Below are positions 16,589-24,848 of a stretch of DNA of 64,000 nucleotides, in pieces. The notes under the pieces are model-generated. The model did no database searches, was not told the origin of the DNA, and worked only from the letters and a program-made list of their open reading frames with translations. The translations under genes were made by a program, and so were the position numbers. This stretch comes from Bin87 sp965217175 (GTDB lineage: Bacteria; Chloroflexota; Dehalococcoidia; Lucifugimonadales; UBA3495), in assembly GCA_965217175.1 (NCBI GenBank), contig OZ244251.1:1860001-1924000 (forward strand), read 5' to 3'. Within the stretch, counting starts at the first letter, position 1. Each line of letters starts with the position of its first letter.

Positions 16589-17449
16589 ATGGTCGTTGCG
16601 AAACCGGTTGAGGCAGCACGGTCGAGGCAGGAATTTGACGCCGAGTTGACCCAATTGGTCACTTGGGCGAATGGTGTGGGCGGCCCGGTGCGAACGCCGG
16701 AATGCGTAGCGCCCTCGGCTGCTCCGGCATCACCGCAGAGGCCAGCCGACCCGGCCCAACCAACGATCCGGGAATTACCCAACGGCGAGCGACCACGGGA
16801 GAGGTTGCGGCAAAGGGGCTCGCGGGAATTGTCCAACACGGAATTGGTGGCGATTCTCCTGCGAACCGGAATGAAGGGTGAGAACGCCGTCAGCATGGCA
16901 TCGCGGATCATGGCGGATTTCGGTGGCCTGGCTGGTCTGGCGAAGGCGGATTATGGGGAGTTGATCCGGGAGCGCGGGTTGAGCGATGCCAAGGCGTGCC
17001 AGGTAATGGCAGCCCTGGAGTTGGGGCGCCGTGTCGCCGCGCTACCGCCAGCCGAACGGCCGCAAATCTCATGCGCCCAGGACGCAGTCAACCTGATAGC
17101 GCCGGAAATGGCGGCGCTGGATCAGGAGAATCTGGTGGTTTTACTGTTGGACACGCGCAACCGGATGGTGCTTAAGCGCACCGTTTATATGGGTACGGTC
17201 AACAGCAGCGCGGTGCGTCCCGCTGAGGTGCTGCGACCGGCGATTCGGGAGAACGTGCCGTCCATCATAGTGGCGCACAACCATCCGTCCGGGGACCCGA
17301 CCCCCAGCCCTGAGGATGTGGCGGTGACGCGAGACTTGGTGGCCGCCGGGAAACTTATGGACATAGAATTGCACGATCATTTGATCATCGGAGATGGGGG
17401 CCGTTTCACCAGTCTCCGCGGCATTGGTTCCGGATTCGAACAGGCGTGA
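16589..17449 (+). CDS. radC: RadC family JAB-domain protein
   Basis: 286 residues. The N-terminal half has RERLRQRGSRELSNTELVAILLRTG and a helix-hairpin-helix-like segment; the C-terminal JAMM metal motif is AHNHPSGDPTPSPED with His230, His232 and Asp243. RadC was once linked to DNA repair, but its role is unresolved. An unusual Pro/Ala-rich extension of about 58 residues precedes the conserved start of the domain; an internal start is possible, but the ATG at 16589 follows GGAGGAGG. Confidence 0.9.
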   Translation: MVVAKPVEAARSRQEFDAELTQLVTWANGVGGPVRTPECVAPSAAPASPQRPADPAQPTIRELPNGERPRERLRQRGSRELSNTELVAILLRTGMKGENAVSMASRIMADFGGLAGLAKADYGELIRERGLSDAKACQVMAALELGRRVAALPPAERPQISCAQDAVNLIAPEMAALDQENLVVLLLDTRNRMVLKRTVYMGTVNSSAVRPAEVLRPAIRENVPSIIVAHNHPSGDPTPSPEDVAVTRDLVAAGKLMDIELHDHLIIGDGGRFTSLRGIGSGFEQA

Positions 17450-17472
17450 TTATCACGCACTCACGGTGATAA
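17450..17472 (+). other. Inverted repeat between radC and the cupin gene
   Basis: TTATCAC (17450-17456) and GTGATAA (17466-17472), perfect 7-bp arms, start immediately after the radC stop codon. No T-tract follows, so an operator or mRNA-processing structure is as likely as a terminator. Confidence 0.35.
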
Positions 17473-17508
17473 ACTCCACGGCACGCAACCTGCGGAGGGT
17501 AATATCAA

Positions 17509-17841
17509 ATGAGCGATTACTTTTTGGAAACCACCGATCGAGGATACAAGGAGCTTGCGCCCGGCGCCCGCACGCGGACTTTTTGGGGCGCGCAGATGCT
17601 GTTCTCCCTGGTGGAAGTCGAGGCAGGGGCGCTGGTGCCTCTGCATACCCATCCCCACGAACAGGGCGGGATCATCGTTGAAGGCGAACTGGAGATGGGG
17701 ATCGGCGGCGAGGTGAAGCTGTTGAAGCCGGGAGACATGTACATCATCCCGGGAGATGTCGAGCACTACGCCCAGGGACAGGGAACCCGCGCCGTGGCTC
17801 TGGATATATTCAGCCCCGTGCGCGAGGAGTTTAAGTACTAA
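17509..17841 (+). CDS. Small cupin-domain protein
   Basis: 110 residues, single cupin barrel. Metal ligands are recognisable in motif 1, PLHTHPHEQGGIIVEGELEMGIG, and motif 2, PGDMYIIPGDVEHYAQG. Such stand-alone cupins range from dioxygenases and isomerases to sugar-binding sensors; no substrate can be assigned. Separate from radC by an inverted repeat, convergent with hemD. Confidence 0.85.
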   Translation: MSDYFLETTDRGYKELAPGARTRTFWGAQMLFSLVEVEAGALVPLHTHPHEQGGIIVEGELEMGIGGEVKLLKPGDMYIIPGDVEHYAQGQGTRAVALDIFSPVREEFKY

Positions 17842-17864
17842 CGTCGCGCGGCCGGCCCGAAATA

Positions 17865-18689
17865 CTAGCTGGCGTCGTTGAAGTAGTCAGCAACCGCCAA
17901 CACCAGGTTGCCCATGTGGGGATGTTCGGGTTCCACGTTCACGGTAATTCCGCATTCCTCCAGCTTCCGGGTACACACGGGGCCCACTGACGCAACGGCA
18001 ACCGGTCCAGACAGGCAGTGCCGCAGAGAGTCTTCTTTACCGGCTTCGGCGGCAATGGTCAGCAAATTGGGCACCTGGGGTCGGCTGGTAAATGCCAGGG
18101 CGTCGATATGGCCCTGCTCCATTTCGTTGATGAGGGACAAAACGGGGCCGCGGTCTTCGGGCAGGCCCCAGTCGTAGAGGGTGAGTTCCCGGTAGTTGGC
18201 GCGCTGAGCCCGCAGGAAGGTGGGGAGCTGAGAGTCTGGGCCACCGTAGCGCTGCACGACAACCTCTGCCCCGTCCAGCGCCAGCTCGGACATTGCAGCA
18301 GTCAAGTCAGCGGATGTATAGGGTTCCGGCGGCATGATGTCGATCGGGATTTTATGACGCCGCAATACCCGGGCCGGTTTCGGACTCCGTGCGACCACGG
18401 TGGCATTTCGAAGGCTGGCGACGAATTCGTCCTGGCAACCCATAGCCGCCGCGGTTTCCATCATCGCCTGAGTGCCCACACCGGTTAGAAAGATCGCGAC
18501 GCCCACCGTTCCGTTGCACACATCGGTTATGGCTTGTTGAACCTGGGGGCTGTCCTTCAGGTAGTGTTCCTGTAGCACGGGAGCGCCCAGGGGAACACCG
18601 CCGTGGCGTCGGATAAGGCTGGCCATTTCGTCGGGCATTCGAGCCTCGACGAAGGCCAGCACACGTCCGTTTAGAGATGGGCCTGGCAT
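17865..18689 (-). CDS. hemD: Uroporphyrinogen-III synthase
   Basis: 274 residues. Cyclises hydroxymethylbilane to uroporphyrinogen III, precursor of siroheme, haem and corrinoids. The family is weakly conserved; recognisable are GRVLAFVEARMPDEMASLI at the start, FLTGVGTQAMME, LTLYDWGLPEDRGP, ALAFTSRPQVPNLL and VASVGPVCTRKLEECGITVNVEPEHPHMGNLVLAVADYF at the end. It starts 19 nt after the siroheme-dependent reductase gene on the same strand, which strongly suggests dedicated siroheme supply. Confidence 0.87.
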   Translation of the reverse strand: MPGPSLNGRVLAFVEARMPDEMASLIRRHGGVPLGAPVLQEHYLKDSPQVQQAITDVCNGTVGVAIFLTGVGTQAMMETAAAMGCQDEFVASLRNATVVARSPKPARVLRRHKIPIDIMPPEPYTSADLTAAMSELALDGAEVVVQRYGGPDSQLPTFLRAQRANYRELTLYDWGLPEDRGPVLSLINEMEQGHIDALAFTSRPQVPNLLTIAAEAGKEDSLRHCLSGPVAVASVGPVCTRKLEECGITVNVEPEHPHMGNLVLAVADYFNDAS

Positions 18690-18708
18690 GGGCAGGTCGG
18701 AAGGGGGG

Positions 18709-20541
18709 TTATACGGCGCACTCGCCTTCTCCGCGTTCCAGCACGTACTGGTTGGTTCGTTCCCAGTCGAAGTACATTTCCCCGCCGCCTTCGGCCTCGT
18801 GTCCGATCTCCTGGGCCCGCGCGGCCACCGAGGTTACCTCTTCGATCCCGACCCGTTCCAGGAAATCGTTGAATCGCTCCGTCTCGTTGTCACGATTGTC
18901 CATATAGAAGGTGACGATTTCTTTGAGAACCGATGGGACGAGCTTGGCGGGAACCTTAACCTTGGGAACCCTGGTGCCGATGCGAGAGTCTTCCACGCGG
19001 TTGTCCCCGTAGTTGCCGCCCAGGAAAAGCTCGTACGATGGAATTTGCTGCCCGTCCACGCCTTTCACGGCAGCCCCGTGGAACCCGATGTTGGCGATGT
19101 GATGAAGGCCGCACCCATTGGGGCATCCACTCATCTTGATGCGGATGTCCTTAACCCCGGCATCCTGCTGCATCCCATTCCAGCTTTGCATCTCAGAGCG
19201 AAGAGCCTCGGCAAGACCCATGGAGGAGGTGATACCAAGTTTGCAACTGTCGGTCCCGGGGCAGGAGACGACGTTGGTGATGTGGTCGTGACCGGGCTCG
19301 CCGAGGTTCAGAGCGACCAGCGCTCTCCATACAGTGGCGAGGTGGCCGGTCGGCACCCAACGGATCACCAGGTTTTGTTCCTGTGTGGTGTGGGCGTTGC
19401 CGCCAGCATACTCCCTCACGATGTTGGCCAGCCCGTGGAACTGTTCGGGCGAGAGATCGCCCCGGACAGGCTTTACATAAACCACGTGATACCCTTCCTG
19501 CCGTTGGGCTGCGACGTTGGTGTCGTACCACTGGCGGTATTCGGGACTGTCTTCCGTGGATGCTTCGGCGGGTTGAGCGGGTGGGGTTTCGCGCTGGATC
19601 TCTTGCGCCACCATCAAAGGCCGGTGATCAATCGGGCCGATACCGGCCAATTCGGTTTCAACCATTTGTTTGAATTCGTCCAGCCCAATCTTGTCGATCA
19701 GGACCTTCAGACGCGCCATCATCCGATTCTTGCGAAGGATGTCAGCGTTGTTGAACACAGTCCAGATCGCCAAAGCCACCCGGAGGTAGTCATCCTCGGA
19801 AACCCAATCGTACAGCGGTTTGGCCAGGCGGGGCATGATGGACGTTCCGCCTCCGCAGTAAACCTTGAATCCCTTACGCTGTTCGCCATCGATTTCCTTG
19901 TATTGGGAAACGAAAGTCAGATCCTGGATGGCCGCCGCCACTTCGTCTCTCTGGTCGTTGCCGGTGAACGCGGTTTTGAACTTCCGGGGGAAATTTTGGG
20001 TAATGGGATGGCGCACGCCAAACCGAACGTATGCGGTCAGGTACGGCGTCGGGTCGAAGGTTTCTTCCGGGCTAACCCCCGCGGTCGCAGGGCCAACCAC
20101 GTTGCGGACGGTGTTGCCGCAAGCTTCGCGGGTGGACAGACCCACCTTGCCCAGCAAACGGAGCGCGGTGGAGGTTTGATCCAGCGGAACGTGGTGGAAC
20201 TGAATATTCTCCCTGGTGGTGATATGACCCTTTTGCAAGGGGGCGTAATGTTCCGCGACTTCGCCCAGGGCGTCGAGCATGTCGGCCGAGGCGATTCCGC
20301 CGGGTAGTTTCACCCGGATCATCTGCACGTCGACCTGGCGTTGGCCATAAACACCCTGCCGCAGCCGGAACGGCGTGAACACTGTGTTGTCCAGCTCGCC
20401 GGACCGGAACCGGTCGACTTCGGCATCGAAACGCACGATTTCGTCTTCCATGAACGGGATAATCCCGGTAGCATCGGGCGCCAGATTCATGCTGGCTTCA
20501 TGGATGTCATTCTGGTTGGGCGCGTGAGCTTGGCTGGTCAA
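18709..20541 (-). CDS. Siroheme/4Fe-4S nitrite or sulfite reductase
   Basis: 610 residues with the duplicated ferredoxin-nitrite/sulfite reductase architecture. Substrate-binding arginine segment LQKGHITTRENIQFHHV, first-half motif STREACGNTVRNVVGPATAG, and the siroheme/4Fe-4S cysteines CPGTDSCKLG and SGCPNGCGLHH are intact. Sequence alone does not tell nitrite from sulfite reductase. Start is TTG with AAGGAG 7 nt upstream. The gene has its own near-consensus promoter and an attenuator-like leader, and is followed by hemD. Confidence 0.9.
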   Translation of the reverse strand: MTSQAHAPNQNDIHEASMNLAPDATGIIPFMEDEIVRFDAEVDRFRSGELDNTVFTPFRLRQGVYGQRQVDVQMIRVKLPGGIASADMLDALGEVAEHYAPLQKGHITTRENIQFHHVPLDQTSTALRLLGKVGLSTREACGNTVRNVVGPATAGVSPEETFDPTPYLTAYVRFGVRHPITQNFPRKFKTAFTGNDQRDEVAAAIQDLTFVSQYKEIDGEQRKGFKVYCGGGTSIMPRLAKPLYDWVSEDDYLRVALAIWTVFNNADILRKNRMMARLKVLIDKIGLDEFKQMVETELAGIGPIDHRPLMVAQEIQRETPPAQPAEASTEDSPEYRQWYDTNVAAQRQEGYHVVYVKPVRGDLSPEQFHGLANIVREYAGGNAHTTQEQNLVIRWVPTGHLATVWRALVALNLGEPGHDHITNVVSCPGTDSCKLGITSSMGLAEALRSEMQSWNGMQQDAGVKDIRIKMSGCPNGCGLHHIANIGFHGAAVKGVDGQQIPSYELFLGGNYGDNRVEDSRIGTRVPKVKVPAKLVPSVLKEIVTFYMDNRDNETERFNDFLERVGIEEVTSVAARAQEIGHEAEGGGEMYFDWERTNQYVLERGEGECAV

Positions 20542-20566
20542 GTTAATCTCCTTCGAACGCGGGCAT

Positions 20567-20606
20567 AAAAAAGACCCACCTTAGCCGGTTGGCGGTTCTG
20601 GTGGGC
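20567..20606 (-). terminator. Leader terminator (attenuator candidate) of the nitrite/sulfite reductase gene
   Basis: On the minus strand CCCACC ... GGTGGG (20600-20605 and 20575-20580), containing a smaller GCC/GGC hairpin, is followed by T6 (20567-20572). It lies downstream of the promoter at 20722-20750 and 26 nt before the TTG start, so it would end transcription before the gene unless an alternative structure forms. The upstream leader includes AACCTG/CAGGTT arms that could take part. Confidence 0.65.
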
Positions 20607-20721
20607 GCAGGGCTAGGGCTTGATTTTGTCCGTGCTTGCTAACCTGCTCCCGTTTTTTCGGTACAGGTACAAGTACAAAGACAGGTTTGGTTGCTTTTGC
20701 AGTTACTGTGCATTTGCGAAA

Positions 20722-20750
20722 ACTATACAGTCGTGGTCGGGAATTGTCAA
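20722..20750 (-). promoter_or_regulatory. Consensus sigma-70 promoter for the reductase-hemD operon
   Basis: Minus strand TTGACA (20745-20750), 17-nt spacer, TATAGT (20722-20727). Predicted start of transcription near 20715, leaving a leader of about 170 nt. The 20542-20858 gap holds this promoter, the leader with its terminator, and the 3' flank of phoU, where CGTCCATCGCTGGACG (around 20840-20855) can fold but lacks a T-tract. Confidence 0.75.
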
Positions 20751-20858
20751 CGGTGTTTTTTTGTGAGAATTCGTACCTGAACCGGGGCGATTTTCACTGG
20801 TACAGTCCGTCGTTTTGGTGGGCAAGTGGGGTTGTTGCGCCGTCCAGCGATGGACGTG

Positions 20859-21539
20859 TTAGCGCAATGTACGGTCGGATTTGAGGTCGCGGTTGCTGAC
20901 AGTGTGCCCGGAGATCAACCACAACGTGCGTTCGGCGATGTTGGTCGCCCGGTCGGCGATTCGTTCCAGGTCGTGGGCCACCCACAGCAGGTAAGTTGCC
21001 CGCTGTATGGTGCGCGGATCCTGGAGCATGTAGGTGAGCAATTCGCGATAGATCTGGTCATACAGGTCGTCCACCACATCATCATCGGCGCATACCTTTC
21101 GTGCCAGTTCCTCATCCCGCTCAGCGAAGGACAGTAAACTTTCGTTAAGCATCTTCAGGGCCAGGTCTGCCATCCGCGGGATGTCGATCAACGGTTTTAA
21201 TAGTGGTTCTTCATAGGTGCGGAGGCAGATTTTTGCGATGCCCTCGGCGTAGTCGCCCATCCGCTCCAGCTCAACCCCCAGGTGCACAACCGACATTACC
21301 GTGCGCAGATCGGTGGCGATTGGCTGCTGCGTCGCCAGCAGGCTGACGCACTCTTCCTCCAACGTGTTCTGCAGGTTGTCTATCACGTCATCGTTATCGA
21401 TGACCTGCCGGGCAAGGTCGGCATCCCGGTTTTGCAGAGCCTGCAGAGCCTGTCGGGTGGTTTGATCGACCAAACGACCCATTTCGGCCAGGTCGGCCTG
21501 CAAATTTTCCAGTAGCTGGGTGAATTCTGACCTCAACAT
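20859..21539 (-). CDS. phoU: Phosphate-signalling protein PhoU
   Basis: 226 residues, two three-helix bundles with the repeated metal-binding signatures VVHLGVELERMGDYAEGIAK (about 85-105) and WVAHDLERIADRATNIAE (about 188-205). PhoU couples Pst transport status to the PhoR kinase and restrains uptake. Last gene of the minus-strand pst operon; 42 nt downstream of pstB. No phoR/phoB is present in the window. Confidence 0.94.
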   Translation of the reverse strand: MLRSEFTQLLENLQADLAEMGRLVDQTTRQALQALQNRDADLARQVIDNDDVIDNLQNTLEEECVSLLATQQPIATDLRTVMSVVHLGVELERMGDYAEGIAKICLRTYEEPLLKPLIDIPRMADLALKMLNESLLSFAERDEELARKVCADDDVVDDLYDQIYRELLTYMLQDPRTIQRATYLLWVAHDLERIADRATNIAERTLWLISGHTVSNRDLKSDRTLR

Positions 21540-21581
21540 ATCGGCGCCTCCTTGGGTTGGGGTTGCCGCCGTCAGAACGGA

Positions 21582-22367
21582 TTAGCCAAATCTTCCGGTG
21601 ATGTATGCCTCGGTGCGCTCGTCTTGCGGGTTGGTGAACATGCGTGAGGTTTGGTCGAATTCTATCAGATGCGCTACGCGGTTTTCGTCGGGCATCAGAA
21701 AGGCCGTTTTGTCCGATACCCGACCGGCCTGTTGCATGTTATGTGTCACGATAATGATGGTGTAGCGCTGTTTGAGCTCCCGCATCAAATCTTCAATAGC
21801 CAGGGTCGCGATGGGGTCCAGTGCAGAACAGGGTTCGTCCATAAGGATCACGCTGGGTTGAATGGCCAGCGTGCGTGCGATGCACAGTCTCTGCTGCTGG
21901 CCACCGGAGAGAGCCAGCCCCGATTCCTTCAGGCGGTCTTTCACCTCATCCCACAGCGCGGCGGATCTGAGAGAATCCTCCACGATGGCGTCCAAACTCC
22001 CCGTGTACCCGTTGATGCGCGGCCCGAAGGCAACGTTTTCGTAGATGGACTTGGAAAAAGGGTTGGGCCGCTGGAACACCATCCCGATTTCATAGCGAAT
22101 TTGCGTCGGGTCTGAGCCGGGAGCGTACAGGTTATACTCGCCGAACCAGACTTGGCCTTCCATGCGGAACGACGGGATGAGGTCGTTCATCCGATTTATG
22201 CAGCGCAACAGAGTGCTTTTTCCGCCGCCGCTGGGGCCAATGATCGCCGTGATTTCCTTCTCAGTAACTTCCATGGAGACATCTTCAATTACCTGATTTT
22301 CGCCGTAGTACACTCCAACGTTGTCAAACCGGATTGCGGCGCCGGTGGCAATTGCCTGGGTTGTCAT
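21582..22367 (-). CDS. pstB: Phosphate ABC transporter ATPase
   Basis: 261 residues. Walker A GPSGGGKST, Q-loop MVFQRPNPF, signature LSGGQQQR, Walker B VILMDEPCSALDP and H-loop VTHNMQQA are all intact. The PstB-specific CINRMNDLIPSFRMEG confirms the subfamily. Energises phosphate import through PstA/PstC. Seven nt separate it from pstA. Confidence 0.96.
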   Translation of the reverse strand: MTTQAIATGAAIRFDNVGVYYGENQVIEDVSMEVTEKEITAIIGPSGGGKSTLLRCINRMNDLIPSFRMEGQVWFGEYNLYAPGSDPTQIRYEIGMVFQRPNPFSKSIYENVAFGPRINGYTGSLDAIVEDSLRSAALWDEVKDRLKESGLALSGGQQQRLCIARTLAIQPSVILMDEPCSALDPIATLAIEDLMRELKQRYTIIIVTHNMQQAGRVSDKTAFLMPDENRVAHLIEFDQTSRMFTNPQDERTEAYITGRFG

Positions 22368-22373
22368 AACTGA

Positions 22374-23276
22374 TTACCCCCGGTGTTTGCTCTGGAGATG
22401 GTTGCGCAATAGGATGGCCGCGGCGTTCAATCCCAACAGCATGATCAACAATACCACGATGCCGGCGGCAGCCAGTTGCTGGAACTCTTCCTGCGGTTTG
22501 GAGATCCACACGTAAATCTGAATTGGCAAAACGGTAAACCGATCCAGTGGAGAGGTTGGGGCAAAGGGCACGAAAGAAAGGGCGCCCATGATCACCAGCG
22601 GAGCGGCTTCCCCCATCGCCCGGCTGACCGCCAGGATGATTCCGGTAAGGATCCCCGGCATGGCCTGAGGGAGAACCAGTCGCCACACTACCTGCCAACG
22701 GGTTGCCCCCAGCGCATAGCCGCCTTCCCTGACGGTAGACGGCACCGCGCGGATGGCTTCTTCTGCCGAAACTATAACCACCGGCATTATCAGCAACGCC
22801 AGCGTCAGACCGGCCGTCAATACGCTTTTGCCCAGTGCGAAAACCGCCACGAAAATGGTGAGGCCCAGGATGCCGTACACAATGGACGGGACGGCGGCCA
22901 GGTTCTGGATATTGACCTGGATCAACTCGTCTATCCGCCGCCCTCCGGCATACTCTTCCAGGTAGATGGCGGCAGCCACTCCCACCGTGAACGACGCCAC
23001 AATGCAGATGCCCATCACCCACAGGGTGCCCACGATGGCAGGCCACAGGCCCGAGGCCACGGCTTTGCTGGAGGGGATATCGGTGAGGAGGGTTACGATT
23101 GAGCTGCCGTCAAGATTGAACCACTTCAGCGCTTCCGCCAATACGCTGTATAGCAACGCCGCCAACATCAGCAGGCTCAACAGGATCGCCGACACGCACA
23201 CCCCGCGAAATACCACGGCGTTGCGGCGGCGTTTGACCAACTTGCGCCGATATTCGGTGGGATTGGACACGGCCAT
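22374..23276 (-). CDS. pstA: Phosphate ABC transporter permease PstA
   Basis: 300-residue membrane protein with about six transmembrane helices; the first is at residues 24-46. The permease coupling (EAA) loop is VSAEEAIRAVPSTVREGGYALGATRWQVVWRLVLP. PstA pairs with PstC to form the phosphate channel. Its ATG overlaps the stop codon of pstC (TAATG), indicating translational coupling. Confidence 0.94.
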   Translation of the reverse strand: MAVSNPTEYRRKLVKRRRNAVVFRGVCVSAILLSLLMLAALLYSVLAEALKWFNLDGSSIVTLLTDIPSSKAVASGLWPAIVGTLWVMGICIVASFTVGVAAAIYLEEYAGGRRIDELIQVNIQNLAAVPSIVYGILGLTIFVAVFALGKSVLTAGLTLALLIMPVVIVSAEEAIRAVPSTVREGGYALGATRWQVVWRLVLPQAMPGILTGIILAVSRAMGEAAPLVIMGALSFVPFAPTSPLDRFTVLPIQIYVWISKPQEEFQQLAAAGIVVLLIMLLGLNAAAILLRNHLQSKHRG

Positions 23277-24622
23277 TATTCGTACACCTCGCGGAACTTG
23301 GTGACGACCGTTTGGCTGATCATGTTCATGACCAGCGTGATTACGAAAAGGGTGATTCCCACCGCAAATAACGCCTGGAATTGAGCGGTTCCGGGTATGG
23401 CGTTATCACTGAAGTTGGTGGTTGCCATGAACCCGGTCATGGTGTTGACGGGCCCCAGCGGGTTGAATGTGAGTGAATCGTTTTGGCCCGCGGCGATGAA
23501 CACGATCATCGTCTCACCGATCGCCCGGGATGTGGCCAGGATGATGGCAGAGACGATGCCCGAAAGAGCAGCTGGTACCACCACTTTCGTCGCTACTTCA
23601 ACCTTGGTCGCGCCGAGGGCGTACGCACCTTCCCGGAGCGCCAATGGGACTGCGCGCATCGCATCTTCGCTAAGACTGGAAACCATGGGAACAATCATCA
23701 CGCCCATCACGATGCCGGCAGCAAGGGCGTTGAATATGCCGACGTCGTCACTGATCAGGCGCAGCAGCGGGGTGATGAAGAAGAGAGCGAAAAAGCCGTA
23801 TACGACGGTGGGTATTCCAGCCAGGATTTCCAAAACCGGCTTGGTGATGGCGCGCAAACGGGGCGGAGCGTACTCGCTGAGGAAGATGGCGCACAGCAAA
23901 CCAAGGGGAGCTGCGATCAGCATCGCCAGCACCGCAACCATCATGGTGCCCACCAGCAGGGGCCAGATTCCGTAAGAACGCGGCACAAGCAGGGTGCGCC
24001 ATTTCGTGTCGGTGAAGAAACGCCGGACCCGGACCGACTCGGGAACCGAGAATGAACTGGTTTGTACGGCGGTCCCGGCGCCGGTTGCCGCCAGCGCTGC
24101 CACACTCACTTTGTACGAACGACCCGGACTGCCACCGGAGATGACGCAGGAAGTCCTGTCAGGCGCCAGGTTGGCGCAATCGGATAAATCGGTTTCCAGC
24201 ACGGGCAAAATGGATACTTCGTATCCTGCTGGCTCGGCTCCGCTGGTGGGGCGTTGCCAGCTGACGTGGATCAGAGAATCAGTCGTCGCGGTGGTTTGCA
24301 CCTGGGGAACTGCACCGGGCGTAAGGCCATCCACCGGCAGCGGGCTACCATCGTCGGTTGCCGGGGCTGCCTGGCTAACGCCGAGACCTTCCAGGGCCTT
24401 GTTCTCATAGAAATCGGAGGTGAAAAACTTCACGCCCTCAAACAGCAGCACCGCCACGATGGCAACCGTGGTGAACACGGATACCATGGCCAAAATAAAA
24501 AGCACCAACTTGATAATCTTTTCAAGAAGGTGCTTACTGGAATTGGATGCAGTAAGTGCGTTACCGGCAGCTGGGTTCCCGCCATCCCCCGGTTTCGCGC
24601 CTATTATTTTGTCGAAGAGCAA
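23276..24622 (-). CDS. pstC: Phosphate ABC transporter permease PstC with inserted FnIII-like domain
   Basis: 448 residues, clearly longer than the usual 290-330. TM1 is about 36-62; the remaining helices start near 219 (WPLLVGTMMVAVLAM), and the coupling loop is SSLSEDAMRAVPLALREGAYALGATKVEV. Between TM1 and TM2 lies an extra 120-residue extracytoplasmic segment; residues about 104-195 read like a fibronectin type III module (HVSWQRPTSGAEPAGYEVSI, then SYKVSVAALAATGAG), with Cys149 and Cys159 that might pair. Start is TTG with AAGGTG upstream. No pstS lies beside it, so the binding protein must be encoded elsewhere. Confidence 0.92.
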   Translation of the reverse strand: MLFDKIIGAKPGDGGNPAAGNALTASNSSKHLLEKIIKLVLFILAMVSVFTTVAIVAVLLFEGVKFFTSDFYENKALEGLGVSQAAPATDDGSPLPVDGLTPGAVPQVQTTATTDSLIHVSWQRPTSGAEPAGYEVSILPVLETDLSDCANLAPDRTSCVISGGSPGRSYKVSVAALAATGAGTAVQTSSFSVPESVRVRRFFTDTKWRTLLVPRSYGIWPLLVGTMMVAVLAMLIAAPLGLLCAIFLSEYAPPRLRAITKPVLEILAGIPTVVYGFFALFFITPLLRLISDDVGIFNALAAGIVMGVMIVPMVSSLSEDAMRAVPLALREGAYALGATKVEVATKVVVPAALSGIVSAIILATSRAIGETMIVFIAAGQNDSLTFNPLGPVNTMTGFMATTNFSDNAIPGTAQFQALFAVGITLFVITLVMNMISQTVVTKFREVYE

Positions 24623-24702
24623 GACAGCTCACCTTCTTAAATCGGCAGAATAAAACGCCGGATTATCGGGTGTGGCGGAGGATCCTGCGACCCACCACGC
24701 TT

Positions 24703-24749
24703 GTTGCCAGACGTTATTATAATAGGTGTGTTGGACACGATCTGGCAAC
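24703..24749. promoter_or_regulatory. Inverted repeat in the pstC/LLM divergent region
   Basis: Perfect 9-bp arms GTTGCCAGA (24703-24711) and TCTGGCAAC (24741-24749) enclose a palindromic TATTATAATA that offers a -10-like TATAAT on either strand; a second palindrome CCAATAATTGG follows at 24750-24760. Placement between divergent genes suggests an operator for pst, the LLM gene, or both. Confidence 0.45.
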
Positions 24750-24848
24750 CCAATAATTGGGGATAGTAACCATTATTGATAAAGTGGCATCCGTTCCGGG
24801 GACGTTAACCGACGAAATAAGCCGCAATTCCTAGAAAGGGGATCGAAG

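Noticed and set aside
18688..20307. Plus-strand reading frame of 539 codons opposite the siroheme reductase
   Set aside because: Antisense shadow of a well-conserved reductase; no domain and no suitable start signal.
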